Shown: positions 55,175 through 64,000 of the stretch, one piece after another
How the letters are laid out: each line of letters begins with the position of its first letter
Numbering within the stretch: the first letter of the stretch is position 1
Assembly: GCF_001428045.1 (NCBI RefSeq)
Contig: NZ_LMSD01000023.1
Location: forward strand, 124,001-188,000
From: Paenibacillus sp. Soil750
Lineage (GTDB): Bacteria; Bacillota; Bacilli; Paenibacillales; NBRC-103111
Direction of reading: 5' to 3'
DNA length: 64,000 nucleotides
Translations under genes and position numbers: made by a program
The notes under the pieces: model-generated
Told to the model about the DNA's origin: nothing
The model's database searches: none
The model's input: only the letters and a program-made list of their open reading frames with translations

Positions 55175-58100
55175 ATGCTTGTGAGAAAACAAATTAATGT
55201 ATGGATGGCAATTGTGCTGCTGTTCGGGATGATCGCCACACAATTTCTAATGCCTGTAATGGCATCCGCTGCTGGCAATTCGGTTGTTTTGTCCCAAAGC
55301 TTTGAAGACGACCAAACTGGCGGTTGGGTTAAGGTATCCTGGATGGGAGACGGTACCATTGCCGTGACGTCGGCAACGGCCTCCAATGGCTCCAAATCTT
55401 TGGCGATGACGAACCGTGCTGCAAGTAACAGCTCCCCGTTCCTGGATTTGACTTCGTACACACAAGCCGGCCATACGTACGATTTGTCATTGAAGCTTAA
55501 AGTCGGTGCAGGAACCGATAATTTCCATATCGCTTCCAATGTCGATGCCGCCTCGCTGACTAACAAATATCCTTGGCTGGTCGGAAATAAATCGGTTAAT
55601 TCCTCCGATTGGACCCCCTTTGAACTGAAGGGATACGAGCTGCCAGGCGATACGAAGGGGTTCAAAATATGGGTGGAGTCGGATTCAGCTTCCACGACTA
55701 TGGAGGATCTCTATATCGATGAAGTGCAGCTAACGGATGTCACGCCTGCTGCACCGGTTGATTCGGGAACAGTTGACCAAACTGGGGTCCAATCCTCCTT
55801 TGAGGACGGGCAAGGGAATTGGGTGCGCAGAAACGGCTCCGGCAATATCGATATATCTACGGCAGACAATCACACCACAAGCGGCTCCAAGAGTTTGCTG
55901 ACCACGGTATCAGAGCAATATGACGGGCCTTTGCTGAACGTCCTTGGCAAGATGTCCAAGGGCTATAAGTACAATTTATCTACTTGGGTAAAAATGGCTC
56001 CGGGACAATCACCCACTGTATTGCGGATCTCTGTACAGAGCGGCGATAGTACATATACGAATGTTTCGTCAAACGTGACGGTAACTTCTGATCAATGGGT
56101 ACAGTTGACCGGTGCATTTACCGTTGCTGCCACTCCGACCGTATTGAATGCATATGTGGAAGTAGCCAACAAGTACGAAGATACAAGATCCTTCTATATG
56201 GACGATTTCGATTTGTCCTATGTGGGTCAAGTATCCGGGCCGAAGCCGATTCAAACGGATATTGATCCTTTGAAGGACATCTATGCGCACAACTTCAAAG
56301 TTGGTGCTGCCGTAACAGGAGATCAGCTTACTTCCGATGTTCACACGCTTCTGGATTATCACTATAGCTCCCTCGTAGCTGAGAATGCCACAAAGCCGGG
56401 TTCTCTGGAACCGGCAGAAGGGCAATGGAACTGGTCGGAAGCAGACAAGATCGCACAATATGCCAAGGATCACGCTATGAATTTCCGGCTGCATACCCTT
56501 GCTTGGCATTCACAGGCTGCGGAATGGATGTTTAAGGATGCGCAGGGCCAGCCGCTTGCAGCTACGCCGGAGAATAAACAGTTGGTGCTTGACCGTCTGA
56601 CGACGTATATCCAGACCGTGGCGCGTCACTTCAGTGCTTTAGCCGTGCCGATCGATGCCATCGATGTGGTCAACGAAGTTATTGATCCTGGACAGCCGGA
56701 TGGCATGCGAAAGAGCGAGTGGTATACGCTGACTGGTTTGGATTTCATCCGTACAGCCTTTAGGGTTGCTCGTCAAGAGTTGCCAAACGCAAAGCTATAT
56801 ATCAACGATTATAGTACGCAGGATCCTGTCAAACGCGACTTTTTGTTCGATTTGGTGACGAAGCTGAAAGGCGAGGGAGTTCCCATTGACGGTGTGGGTC
56901 ATCAAACGCACATCAGCATTGGCGGTCCTTCAATCGAGCAAATTTCTGATTCCATAAGGAAATTTGGAGAAGCTGGATTCGACAATCAAATAACGGAGCT
57001 TGACGTTTCGGTTTATACCGACAGCAACTCCACCAGCTATGATGAGTCTATCCTTGTGAAACAAGGCTACCGTTATAAGCAATTGTTCCAAGAGCTTGTT
57101 CGGCTGGACAATGAGGGCAAAAATGCTGCCTCGAACACGCAGGCATATAATCCTGACGGGTGGATCAGCAATGTTACGTTGTGGGGGATTGCAGACGACC
57201 ATACTTGGCTCGATAACCAAGGTGCAACCCGTAAAGATGCTCCTTTTCCATTCGATGCACAGTACCAAGCCAAATATGCTTATTGGGGAATGATTGAAGC
57301 AGTAAAGACGTTGACGCCATCCCACCTACCAATAACCGCTCAGACAGCAAATACAGCGAAAGGTACACCGGCTAATGCTTCAGATCCGGTTTGGAACACG
57401 GTTCCTGCATTGAAAACGCAACAATTAGGCACCCTTCAAGCTGAAGTGAAAACCTTGTGGGATGAACAAAATGTTTATATCCGCATAGCGGTCAAAGACA
57501 TGACCAAAACCGCAACAGATACAATAGAACTCTTCGTGGATGACAATGGCATTAAGAAATATACATTCGCACGAAATGATGCTCAAATTACGGAAGGAAC
57601 CGACGGTTATGTGCTGCAAACATCAATTCCGATGGTAGGCACATTGGGCAAGCAAGTGAAGTTTGACGTAAGAGCCACCGATAAGGGGATTAATGACGGT
57701 ACGGAGCATGGGAGCAATGGCGTTATCGTATCCTGGAGTGATCCAAGGAACACCCAGGACAACGATGTACTTGGATACGGGATCCTGACTTATATCGATG
57801 CCGTAAAAGTGGCAAGTGCTTCTTACGGAACTCCTGCAATCGATGGCGAAATGGACAGCAAGTGGGCGAACGCACCAGTTAATACGACTGATGTGATGGT
57901 AGAGCAGCATAACAATGCAGTTGCCAAAGCTCAATTGCGTGCCATGTGGGATGAGCATAACCTCTATGTCTATGCCGTTGTGTTAGACAGCAATTTGAGC
58001 GATGCCAATGCCAACGCATGGGAGCAGGATTCGATGGAGATTTTCGTTGATCAGAACAACGGAAAAACGGACAGCTACCAAGGTGATGATGGTCAATACC

Positions 58101-59377
58101 GGATCAATTTCAAAAATGTAAAGACCGTCGGCGGCCACGCAACCCAAAATAACTATACATCGGCCACCAAAATTATAGATGGTGGTTATGTTGTAGAAGC
58201 GGCTATAGTGCTGGATACGATTACTCCACACGCTGGAGCCGTGATCGGATTTGACTTCCAGGTTAATAATGACCAGGACGGAGGAAGCCGTGACAGCGTA
58301 TTTTCTTGGAGCGATCCAACAGGGCAATCCTACCAGAACACCTCGAGATTCGGCGTTTTGAAGCTTGAGCAAGTGCAGACATCCACACCGTCGACCTCGC
58401 AGACTTCCTCTGTCTCGACAGCAGAACCAGAAGGGGCGGTTAAGGTACAAAAAGATACAGGCGGCAAGATAGAGAGTAATGGAGCGGCAGTTAACTTGCC
58501 GGCAGGAGCAATAGGAAGTGACATATATGTAAGCATTAAAAAGTTGAGCGACATCTCACAACTGAAGCCGGATCCGGATTTGAAGCTGGCTGGAGATGTG
58601 TACGAGATTATCAAGGACGTAGCAGGACCGTTCCAGAAACCAGTCACGATCACCCTTCCGTTTAACATCAGCTTGTTAGACGATGAGCATGAGCCGGCGC
58701 TGTACTGGTACAACGAAGAAACCGGCAAATGGGTCAAACTGGACGATATTAAAATCGACCTGGTGAAAGGCACCGTTTCCGGCAGTGTGACCCACTTCAC
58801 CAAGTTTGCCGTATTGGCGGCAGCAAAGTCCGCATCTGTCGAACTTCCGGCCTTGACCGATATTAAAGGACACTGGGCGGAAGTAGGTATCCAAGAACTT
58901 GTAAAAGCAGGAGTGATTGACGGCTACCAAGACGGCACATTCCAGCCCGATTCAAACGTAACAAGAGCCGAGTTCGTATCCATAATCGTCAGAGCTCTCC
59001 ATCTGAACGCTGCAGGCGGAACCGATTTCGCAGATACTGCCAGTCATTGGGCGAAGGAAGCCATTGCAACCACTTCGGCGCTGGGAATCGTGGAAGGCTA
59101 TGAGGACGGAACCTTCGGCCCGGATGACAACATCACTCGGGAACAAATGGCCGTAATCCTTGCACGTGCCGCACAGTTGGCATCTGTCAACAGCGGCTTG
59201 GACTATAAGGATAGTGGAGACGTCTCCGCATGGGCACAAGGGCCACTTGCGGCTTTGACCGCTAAGGGTGTTCTTAACGGCTACGAAGACGGTACGCTGA
59301 AGCCGAAGGCATTCAGCACCCGTGCAGAAGCGGCGGTTATCATTATTAGGATTTTGGAAGCTCAACACGTGCAATAA
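55175..59377 (+). CDS. xynA1: SLH-anchored GH10 endo-xylanase with CBM22 and CBM9 modules (XynA1-like, 1400 aa)
   Basis: Start ATG 55175, 6 bases after AGAGGAGG; the ATG at 55169 directly abuts that site. Order: signal peptide (about 1-32); two CBM22-type modules (35-192, 203-351); GH10 (362-712) with acid/base E501 in DVVNEV and nucleophile E608 in ITELDVS; two CBM9 modules (722-876, 879-1066); SLH-associated domain (about 1086-1219); three SLH repeats (1226-1399). It is the main cell-surface depolymerising xylanase, releasing oligosaccharides at the wall for importer 3. The architecture matches XynA1 of Paenibacillus sp. JDR-2, which I recall as having three CBM22 modules; here I see two. 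The gene name is by architecture only. Confidence 0.93.
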   Translation: MLVRKQINVWMAIVLLFGMIATQFLMPVMASAAGNSVVLSQSFEDDQTGGWVKVSWMGDGTIAVTSATASNGSKSLAMTNRAASNSSPFLDLTSYTQAGHTYDLSLKLKVGAGTDNFHIASNVDAASLTNKYPWLVGNKSVNSSDWTPFELKGYELPGDTKGFKIWVESDSASTTMEDLYIDEVQLTDVTPAAPVDSGTVDQTGVQSSFEDGQGNWVRRNGSGNIDISTADNHTTSGSKSLLTTVSEQYDGPLLNVLGKMSKGYKYNLSTWVKMAPGQSPTVLRISVQSGDSTYTNVSSNVTVTSDQWVQLTGAFTVAATPTVLNAYVEVANKYEDTRSFYMDDFDLSYVGQVSGPKPIQTDIDPLKDIYAHNFKVGAAVTGDQLTSDVHTLLDYHYSSLVAENATKPGSLEPAEGQWNWSEADKIAQYAKDHAMNFRLHTLAWHSQAAEWMFKDAQGQPLAATPENKQLVLDRLTTYIQTVARHFSALAVPIDAIDVVNEVIDPGQPDGMRKSEWYTLTGLDFIRTAFRVARQELPNAKLYINDYSTQDPVKRDFLFDLVTKLKGEGVPIDGVGHQTHISIGGPSIEQISDSIRKFGEAGFDNQITELDVSVYTDSNSTSYDESILVKQGYRYKQLFQELVRLDNEGKNAASNTQAYNPDGWISNVTLWGIADDHTWLDNQGATRKDAPFPFDAQYQAKYAYWGMIEAVKTLTPSHLPITAQTANTAKGTPANASDPVWNTVPALKTQQLGTLQAEVKTLWDEQNVYIRIAVKDMTKTATDTIELFVDDNGIKKYTFARNDAQITEGTDGYVLQTSIPMVGTLGKQVKFDVRATDKGINDGTEHGSNGVIVSWSDPRNTQDNDVLGYGILTYIDAVKVASASYGTPAIDGEMDSKWANAPVNTTDVMVEQHNNAVAKAQLRAMWDEHNLYVYAVVLDSNLSDANANAWEQDSMEIFVDQNNGKTDSYQGDDGQYRINFKNVKTVGGHATQNNYTSATKIIDGGYVVEAAIVLDTITPHAGAVIGFDFQVNNDQDGGSRDSVFSWSDPTGQSYQNTSRFGVLKLEQVQTSTPSTSQTSSVSTAEPEGAVKVQKDTGGKIESNGAAVNLPAGAIGSDIYVSIKKLSDISQLKPDPDLKLAGDVYEIIKDVAGPFQKPVTITLPFNISLLDDEHEPALYWYNEETGKWVKLDDIKIDLVKGTVSGSVTHFTKFAVLAAAKSASVELPALTDIKGHWAEVGIQELVKAGVIDGYQDGTFQPDSNVTRAEFVSIIVRALHLNAAGGTDFADTASHWAKEAIATTSALGIVEGYEDGTFGPDDNITREQMAVILARAAQLASVNSGLDYKDSGDVSAWAQGPLAALTAKGVLNGYEDGTLKPKAFSTRAEAAVIIIRILEAQHVQ

Positions 59378-59400
59378 CACCAGTAAAGAATAGTAGGAAG

Positions 59401-59440
59401 GCTGTCCGCACATGGATGACATGTGCGGCAGCTTTGTTTT
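59401..59440 (+). terminator. Rho-independent terminator after the surface xylanase
   Basis: GCTGTCCGCACATG (59401-59414) pairs with CATGTGCGGCAGC (59420-59432) with one bulged T, followed by TTTGTTTT. Confidence 0.85.
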
Positions 59441-59503
59441 GGTGTTTCCAGTGTAGGATGGGATTAACCGGAAAAGTTATATCTGAAGGGAAATTGAGGA
59501 TCT

Positions 59504-60574
59504 ATGAGAAGCAAGAACGTGACGGCAGTGCCTGCCGAATATTTTAAGTCAGTTAATGATGAGCTTCAAGGTACGGTTGAGGAAGTTACCTACAAGGTAG
59601 GCAACTATATTGATTTGTCTCGACAGCTTGTAACAGATCGGAACATTGATAGCAGTGAAGCAGGAAGAGTAACCGTTGCGGGAGATGCCATTTTGAAGAA
59701 ATGCAACGTTTACTTGCCTGCGGGTTATGACCCAAACGACAATACTGTCAGATTCAATGTATTGTATTTGCTTCATGGCGTAGGCGGAGATCAATATGAG
59801 TGGTTAAGCAGCAACGGTAAAGTTGACGGACGATTTATCATTTGCAATCTATTTGACAATCTCATTGCCAACGGTGATATCGATCCGTTGATCGTCGTAT
59901 TTCCTAACGGAAGAAGCGCGCATGACTGGACAGACACCTCCTTCAATCCCGAAGGAACCAATATGCTGGGATTCTATTACTTCGATTATGAGCTGAGATA
60001 CAATTTGATTCCATTTATAGAATCCAATTACAAAACCTCCGCAGATATAACAGACACCTCCCATGAGGGAATCCTATATAACCGCACCCACAGAGCGATC
60101 GCTGGGCTTTCTATGGGGGGAATGCAAGCCCTGAATCTGATTCTCGGCGGTTACCGGCATGATTCGACGCGCATCACTCGCACGGAGAGTCCTTGGAACA
60201 ACGAATTGGATAAGACTGTGCTCGCACCAGGTATGATAGATTTGTTCGCTTATGTCGGAGCTTTTTCAAACGCGCCTACGTCGAGTGATGGTAAAACGCT
60301 TGGATTTAGTCTTGCGTCTTGCGTCCATGATCTTCATTTGCTATATAACACCTGTGGCGATGCGGACGGAGTAGCAATTGGCAGTTATACAAAATCTATA
60401 GATGAGCTTATACATCAATCGGGGGATCATCTTAATCATTTTTATCAAATTCTGATTAAGGATGGTTTTCATGATTTTCATGTTTGGAATAACGGTGCTT
60501 ACAATTTTAGTCGATTGATATTTAGAAATTGTGATGATCATGGAAGGTCCCGTGTTGTGAGCAAAACACTTTAA
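59504..60574 (+). CDS. Cytoplasmic CE1-like esterase (feruloyl or acetyl-xylan esterase type)
   Basis: A 356-residue alpha/beta-hydrolase of the esterase-D/CE1 type. Nucleophile S203 in GLSMGG, oxyanion-hole region LYLLHGVGGD, catalytic His probably in DGFHDFHVWNNG near the C-terminus, acid likely in NTCGDADGV. There is no signal peptide, so it probably removes feruloyl or acetyl groups from imported xylo-oligosaccharides. Its position after the surface xylanase but behind a terminator makes it a separate unit; I see no regulon-1 motif in its upstream gap. The exact acyl substrate cannot be read from the sequence. Confidence 0.85.
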   Translation: MRSKNVTAVPAEYFKSVNDELQGTVEEVTYKVGNYIDLSRQLVTDRNIDSSEAGRVTVAGDAILKKCNVYLPAGYDPNDNTVRFNVLYLLHGVGGDQYEWLSSNGKVDGRFIICNLFDNLIANGDIDPLIVVFPNGRSAHDWTDTSFNPEGTNMLGFYYFDYELRYNLIPFIESNYKTSADITDTSHEGILYNRTHRAIAGLSMGGMQALNLILGGYRHDSTRITRTESPWNNELDKTVLAPGMIDLFAYVGAFSNAPTSSDGKTLGFSLASCVHDLHLLYNTCGDADGVAIGSYTKSIDELIHQSGDHLNHFYQILIKDGFHDFHVWNNGAYNFSRLIFRNCDDHGRSRVVSKTL

Positions 60575-60635
60575 TATTTGTTGCGAGACTTGATAGCACC
60601 AAGATATACAGGATAGTTGTCCATAATTAACAACT

Positions 60636-60672
60636 GCGTTCATTCCATTGGGTGAACGCGTATTTTATTTTA
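60636..60672 (+). terminator. Terminator after the esterase
   Basis: GCGTTCA (60636-60642) pairs with TGAACGC (60653-60659), followed by GTATTTTATTTT. Confidence 0.65.
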
Positions 60673-60722
60673 TGGCAAACTCGTTACCAAATCAGCTCAT
60701 CAAATAAGGGATTTACATAAAT

Positions 60723-60771
60723 GATCGAAAAATAGGAGTATGCTATTATATATCGATTTTTCACAAATAAT
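60723..60771 (+). promoter_or_regulatory. Possible operator upstream of the cupin-oxidoreductase genes
   Basis: ATCGAAAAAT (60724-60733) and ATCGATTTTTCA (60752-60763) contain an inverted GAAAAAT/ATTTTTC pair. TATCGATTTTTCA (60751-60763) recurs exactly at 63093-63105 in the start of the AraC gene. The function is a guess: binding by that AraC regulator. Confidence 0.3.
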
Positions 60772-60866
60772 ATCGCCTTTTTACATTTACATTCCAGTTT
60801 GTCAAGCCTATGATTAATTTATCAAAATGATTAACACAACTCATGTTCGAAAAGGAGTTTTAATTT

Positions 60867-61247
60867 ATGAAAAAAACAGATTTTATCGAAAACAAGTCAC
60901 AAGCGTATGAGACTCGTCAAAATTGCCATGGTGGCAAAGGTCCTTTTCAATTAAAGGATATTATTCAAACCGTTACATCGAGCGATAGACAGTACATCAA
61001 ATTCATTCATGATGATATAATCCCGCCTGGTTCTACCTTCGGCTATCACCAACATAACAGCGATGCTCCCATGGAAGAGTGGTATTATTGCATTTCTGGC
61101 CACGGAATCATGGAACTTGATGGTAACCAATACGAGATGTCGGCCGGTGACATAAGCGTCTGCCGTGCAACCGGCAGTCACGGTCTTATTAATAACGGTC
61201 CAGAGGATTTAAGAATTATCGTGATATATGCTTCGGCAATAAAATAA
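60867..61247 (+). CDS. Small cupin protein
   Basis: A 126-residue single cupin domain. Motif 1 is GYHQHNSDAPMEEWYYCISGHG with metal-binding His/His/Glu, motif 2 GDISVCRATGSHGL. No signal peptide. AAAGGAG precedes the ATG. The oxidoreductase gene follows after 13 bases, so they are co-transcribed. Such small cupins next to Gfo/Idh/MocA proteins often act on sugars or sugar acids as isomerases or binding proteins; the reaction is unknown. Confidence 0.8.
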   Translation: MKKTDFIENKSQAYETRQNCHGGKGPFQLKDIIQTVTSSDRQYIKFIHDDIIPPGSTFGYHQHNSDAPMEEWYYCISGHGIMELDGNQYEMSAGDISVCRATGSHGLINNGPEDLRIIVIYASAIK

Positions 61248-61260
61248 CGGGGGGATCAGC

Positions 61261-62313
61261 TTGAGCAACAGAAAACTTAAAGTAGGTGTTGTCGGATTAA
61301 CTGTGGGAGCAAGTCATGTTAAAGACTACGCTAGCAGCGACACCGTTAAAGAAATTGTGTTGTGTGACGTTGATGAATCAAGACTGAAAGAGATAGGCGA
61401 TAAATATAACATTTCAAAAAAATATACGGATTTCGATAAGATGCTGAAAGAGGAAAATTTGGATGCGATTAGCCTCGCAGTTCCTAATTTCTTGCATATG
61501 AGGCTTTCCATTCAGGCGATGGAAGCGGGCGTGCATGTGCTGTGTGAAAAGCCTATGGCGAGAAATGCGGCAGAGGGGAGAAAAATGCTTGAAGCCGCTC
61601 AAAAGCACAACAAGAAGTTGATGATCAACTTCAATCAGCGTTTTCTACACGAATGCCAAACGTTAAAATCCATTATCGACGAAGGCAAGCTTGGTGATAT
61701 CTATTATGTGCGTACACAGTGGCAACGAAGACGAGGAGTACCCTGGTGGTATCCGCTTTCATCTGGAAAAGAAGTATGTGGTGGTGGAGCAATCATTGAT
61801 CTTGGTGTCCATGTGCTTGACCGTGCTATGTGGTTTTGCGGGCATCCTGATCCGGAATGGGTACTTGCTAACACGTTCTGTAAGGTATCCAAGGACGAGG
61901 CTGCGCGCAGAGGCATTCAGAATTTCGAGCTTGAAGACATGGGTGTAGCTATGTTTCGTATGACGGGCGGGGTGATGCTTGAATTGGAAGCATCCTGGGC
62001 CAGCAATCGAGAGGACGAGGTGATTACAACACGGATTTATGGCTCCAAGGGCGGTGCGGTCCTTCATAGAGTAGTTGGAGATGGGAATGCTGCAAGCAAC
62101 AAAGTGTTTTTGGAAATCGGCGGAGAAGTCCATGACATTCCTTTAGATGATAAGATTATTTCAAAAATGCCTAATGTTCGGCAAGCGTTTTTGGATGCTA
62201 TTATTAATGATGAAGAGGTACCGTGCACGCCTCAACAGGGACTTAAGATCACACAAATGTTAGATATGGTTTACTTGAGCGCTGAAAATGGCACGCCAGT
62301 CAAATTTGAATGA
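61261..62313 (+). CDS. Gfo/Idh/MocA-family NAD(P)-dependent oxidoreductase
   Basis: 350 residues starting with TTG after GGGGGG (61249-61254). N-terminal Rossmann fold (VGVVGLTVGASH, with Thr-Val replacing part of the usual Gly-rich pattern), the conserved EKP motif (HVLCEKPM) and a C-terminal alpha/beta domain (GGGAIIDLGVHVLD). The family oxidises or epimerises sugars, inositols or their acids. With the cupin gene it forms a two-gene unit, probably for a sugar product of the hemicellulose pathway. The substrate cannot be named. It is convergent with the AraC gene, 17 bases apart. Confidence 0.9.
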   Translation: MSNRKLKVGVVGLTVGASHVKDYASSDTVKEIVLCDVDESRLKEIGDKYNISKKYTDFDKMLKEENLDAISLAVPNFLHMRLSIQAMEAGVHVLCEKPMARNAAEGRKMLEAAQKHNKKLMINFNQRFLHECQTLKSIIDEGKLGDIYYVRTQWQRRRGVPWWYPLSSGKEVCGGGAIIDLGVHVLDRAMWFCGHPDPEWVLANTFCKVSKDEAARRGIQNFELEDMGVAMFRMTGGVMLELEASWASNREDEVITTRIYGSKGGAVLHRVVGDGNAASNKVFLEIGGEVHDIPLDDKIISKMPNVRQAFLDAIINDEEVPCTPQQGLKITQMLDMVYLSAENGTPVKFE

Positions 62314-62330
62314 TGGACTGAAAAAGCATT

Positions 62331-63122
62331 TCAATTACGAAATCTGCTTGGAGACATTCCTGTTTTTGACTGAAAAAAACGAGAAAAATTATAGATATCC
62401 GAGAAGCCGCAACTGCTCGCAATGTCCGTGATACTGAGATTAGACATGCGTAACAGGGTCTTGGCAGTATCCAGTCTGCAGTGCTGCAGATAGGCGTAGG
62501 GCGTAACACCACGTTCCTGTTTAAAAATGCGAATAAAATGATCTGTCGTAAGGGAAAGGTTCTGGGCAAGTTCGCTCATATCATATTGCTGCTGTGGATG
62601 TTGTTGAAACATACGGCATAACTCATCAATTTTTATTGTATATGCTCCGGTTGATGTTGGCGTTATATGTTGATATTCCGTAATAAGTGCTTGTAGCCAT
62701 ACTTCCATTTGCGTTATGTTATTTCTCTGTTCTGCTAAACGAAAGCGATTGAAAAGCTCAAGTACAAAATGATATTGATCAAAATGACGATGCTCAGGCA
62801 AGTCACGCAAGATATCCGGATTTTGCAATGTAAAATCAATATAACGTACATCGAGACTGGTATGTTCACTTTGATAGGCGTTGACCTCGTTCTCATAATT
62901 GATAAAAAAAACATCACCGATGCTTAATTTGTAGCAGTTCTTGCCTAGCATGATTTGACCTTCTCCACCCCAAATACTCCACAAAGTAAACCCTGGATGA
63001 CAACCGACGGGAACATGCCATTTCCATTCTGGAACGCAGTGTTTCCCGTTATGCATTGATAGGATATCCATATAATCACTCCGGTTAAAAGGTATCGATT
63101 TTTCATAAAATAATTGTTTCAT
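62331..63122 (-). CDS. AraC-family transcriptional regulator
   Basis: 263 residues: N-terminal cupin-type ligand-binding domain (about 1-130; PVGCHPGFTLWSIWGGEG) and C-terminal AraC double HTH (about 165-260; YDMSELAQNLSL, CGFSDIYNFSRFFQ, GMSPSRFR). It has no receiver domain and so responds to a ligand directly. It is convergent with the cupin-oxidoreductase unit and divergent from the 63233 gene (110-base gap); either could be its target. Confidence 0.9.
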   Translation of the reverse strand: MKQLFYEKSIPFNRSDYMDILSMHNGKHCVPEWKWHVPVGCHPGFTLWSIWGGEGQIMLGKNCYKLSIGDVFFINYENEVNAYQSEHTSLDVRYIDFTLQNPDILRDLPEHRHFDQYHFVLELFNRFRLAEQRNNITQMEVWLQALITEYQHITPTSTGAYTIKIDELCRMFQQHPQQQYDMSELAQNLSLTTDHFIRIFKQERGVTPYAYLQHCRLDTAKTLLRMSNLSITDIASSCGFSDIYNFSRFFQSKTGMSPSRFRN

Positions 63123-63232
63123 TTATATCCCGATTAGTCAAGTCAAATACTAGGTTGGATTGATACGCTGCAATGTCTCGTCATCCCATTGATTCTTACA
63201 ATGTGAATGTTATTTCGAAAAGGGGGATGATC

Positions 63233-64000
63233 ATGCGAAGGACAAGTTACTTTGTAAAGCTGCTCTTCTTCAACATCGTACTGGTCATCATTGCCGTTTC
63301 GTTTCTCGGTTACATTGCCTATTATAAAACATCCGGCTTAATGAACGAGAAGATCGATAAAATAAATGCACAGCTTCTCCTTCAGACCCAGCTCCAGTTG
63401 GAAAATTCGTTTCAATCGGTTGAAAGCGCCATCATCCAATTTACTTTGCTTCCGAGCTTTACAAGTATATTGAACGATAACCTTACGATGAACAACTATG
63501 ACAATTATGTAAAGGTTAAAAATATGGTAGGAGAGATTAGCTCTTTATATTCGCACTCTTCGATCATCAACAGTCTGGAAATTATTAATTTGGAAAAAGG
63601 GTGGGTTTTACGAAATGGTGGGGTACTCCCGATAACCGAGGTATACACTAGTGAAGAATTGAATCAGCTTAGTCAAGTCGCTTCAGGTTCAACTTGGAGT
63701 AAAACGACTGATTCTGATTTTTTCCATTACACATTGAAAGTGCCCTTTTCAGCATTTGACCGATTCCAGGGAATCGTGAGAACAAAAATTTCAAGCATCG
63801 ATTCGTTTCGTGAGTTGGTGGCGAACAACGACTTAGGTCAAATAACGATGATTGACGATAAGGGCAAAGTGATTCGGAACATAACGCAGTATGCTCTTCG
63901 CGATCAAGACGTGAACCAGATTGCCCAAATGACCCAATCGCAAGTGAAGCAAGTCCCTCAAGGTAATTTCTTAACCAGGATAAATGGATCCCAATATTCG
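63233..64000 (+). CDS. Membrane sensor protein, 3' truncated by window edge (AraC-type regulator or histidine kinase)
   Basis: The frame starts at ATG 63233 (GGGGG at 63222-63226) and stays open to the last base, giving 256 residues. It shows a basic N-terminus, one transmembrane helix (about 10-32, LLFFNIVLVIIAVSFLGYIAYY), a helical stretch and an extracytoplasmic Cache-like sensor region (MIDDKGKVIRNI). The start KLLFF...GYIAYYKTS is common both in YesS-type membrane-anchored AraC regulators and in YesM kinases, and the deciding C-terminal part is outside the window. Confidence 0.8.
   Translation, partial: MRRTSYFVKLLFFNIVLVIIAVSFLGYIAYYKTSGLMNEKIDKINAQLLLQTQLQLENSFQSVESAIIQFTLLPSFTSILNDNLTMNNYDNYVKVKNMVGEISSLYSHSSIINSLEIINLEKGWVLRNGGVLPITEVYTSEELNQLSQVASGSTWSKTTDSDFFHYTLKVPFSAFDRFQGIVRTKISSIDSFRELVANNDLGQITMIDDKGKVIRNITQYALRDQDVNQIAQMTQSQVKQVPQGNFLTRINGSQYS

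Overview
The window looks like a chromosomal polysaccharide-utilisation region of a Paenibacillus-type Firmicute. The evidence is the density of S-layer-homology (SLH) anchored modular glycoside hydrolases, sugar ABC importers lacking their own ATPase gene, and many YesM/YesN-type two-component systems (extracytoplasmic sensor kinase plus response regulator with AraC DNA-binding domain). Ribosome binding sites are strong AGGAGG types. I see no rRNA or tRNA genes, insertion sequences, phage genes or CRISPR arrays. All genes are on + except one two-component pair (23011-25577) and one AraC regulator (62331-63122).

Layout. 1-1434: 3' part of an SLH surface protein. 1581-6164: secreted GH30 + GH43 enzyme ending in cohesin, FIVAR-like and dockerin modules. 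6330-12544: sensory block of response regulator, then solute-binding lipoprotein, histidine kinase and response regulator, with overlapping genes and no permeases. 12814-15645: secreted GH27 enzyme with the same cohesin-FIVAR-dockerin tail. 15873-22646: SLH-anchored protein of 2257 residues with two GH43 domains, two inserted CBMs, a cohesin-like domain and a CBM6. 23011-31397: two-component pair (-), divergent sugar ABC importer, cytoplasmic GH31. 31685-37678: secreted GH141-like beta-helix protein of different base composition. 37932-44723: kinase, regulator and a second ABC importer. 44724-59377: xylan block, with an oligosaccharide importer (LplA/LplB/YtcP type), RR-HK-RR regulatory trio, cytoplasmic GH10 xylanase and SLH-anchored CBM22/GH10/CBM9 xylanase. 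59504-64000: cytoplasmic CE1-like esterase, cupin, Gfo/Idh/MocA oxidoreductase, AraC regulator and the 5' part of a membrane sensor/regulator.

How it probably works: surface and secreted enzymes (GH10, GH30, GH43, GH27, GH141-like) cut xylan, arabinoxylan and galactosylated side chains. Three importers, probably sharing an MsmX-like ATPase encoded elsewhere, bring in oligosaccharides. Cytoplasmic GH10, GH31 and esterase finish the digestion. The sensor kinases report extracellular sugars to AraC-type regulators. The two most informative non-coding results are two promoter motifs, each shared by genes on both sides of one regulatory cluster. One is at the GH141-like gene and importer 2; the other is at importer 3, the cytoplasmic GH10 and the surface GH10. 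Catabolite-repression (cre-like) sites overlap or follow several promoters. The most interesting protein-level hypothesis is a small surface hemicellulase complex: two secreted enzymes carry both a cohesin and a dockerin, and the neighbouring SLH-anchored GH43 protein contains a cohesin-like domain.

All family assignments are from reading the translated sequences; no database search was run.
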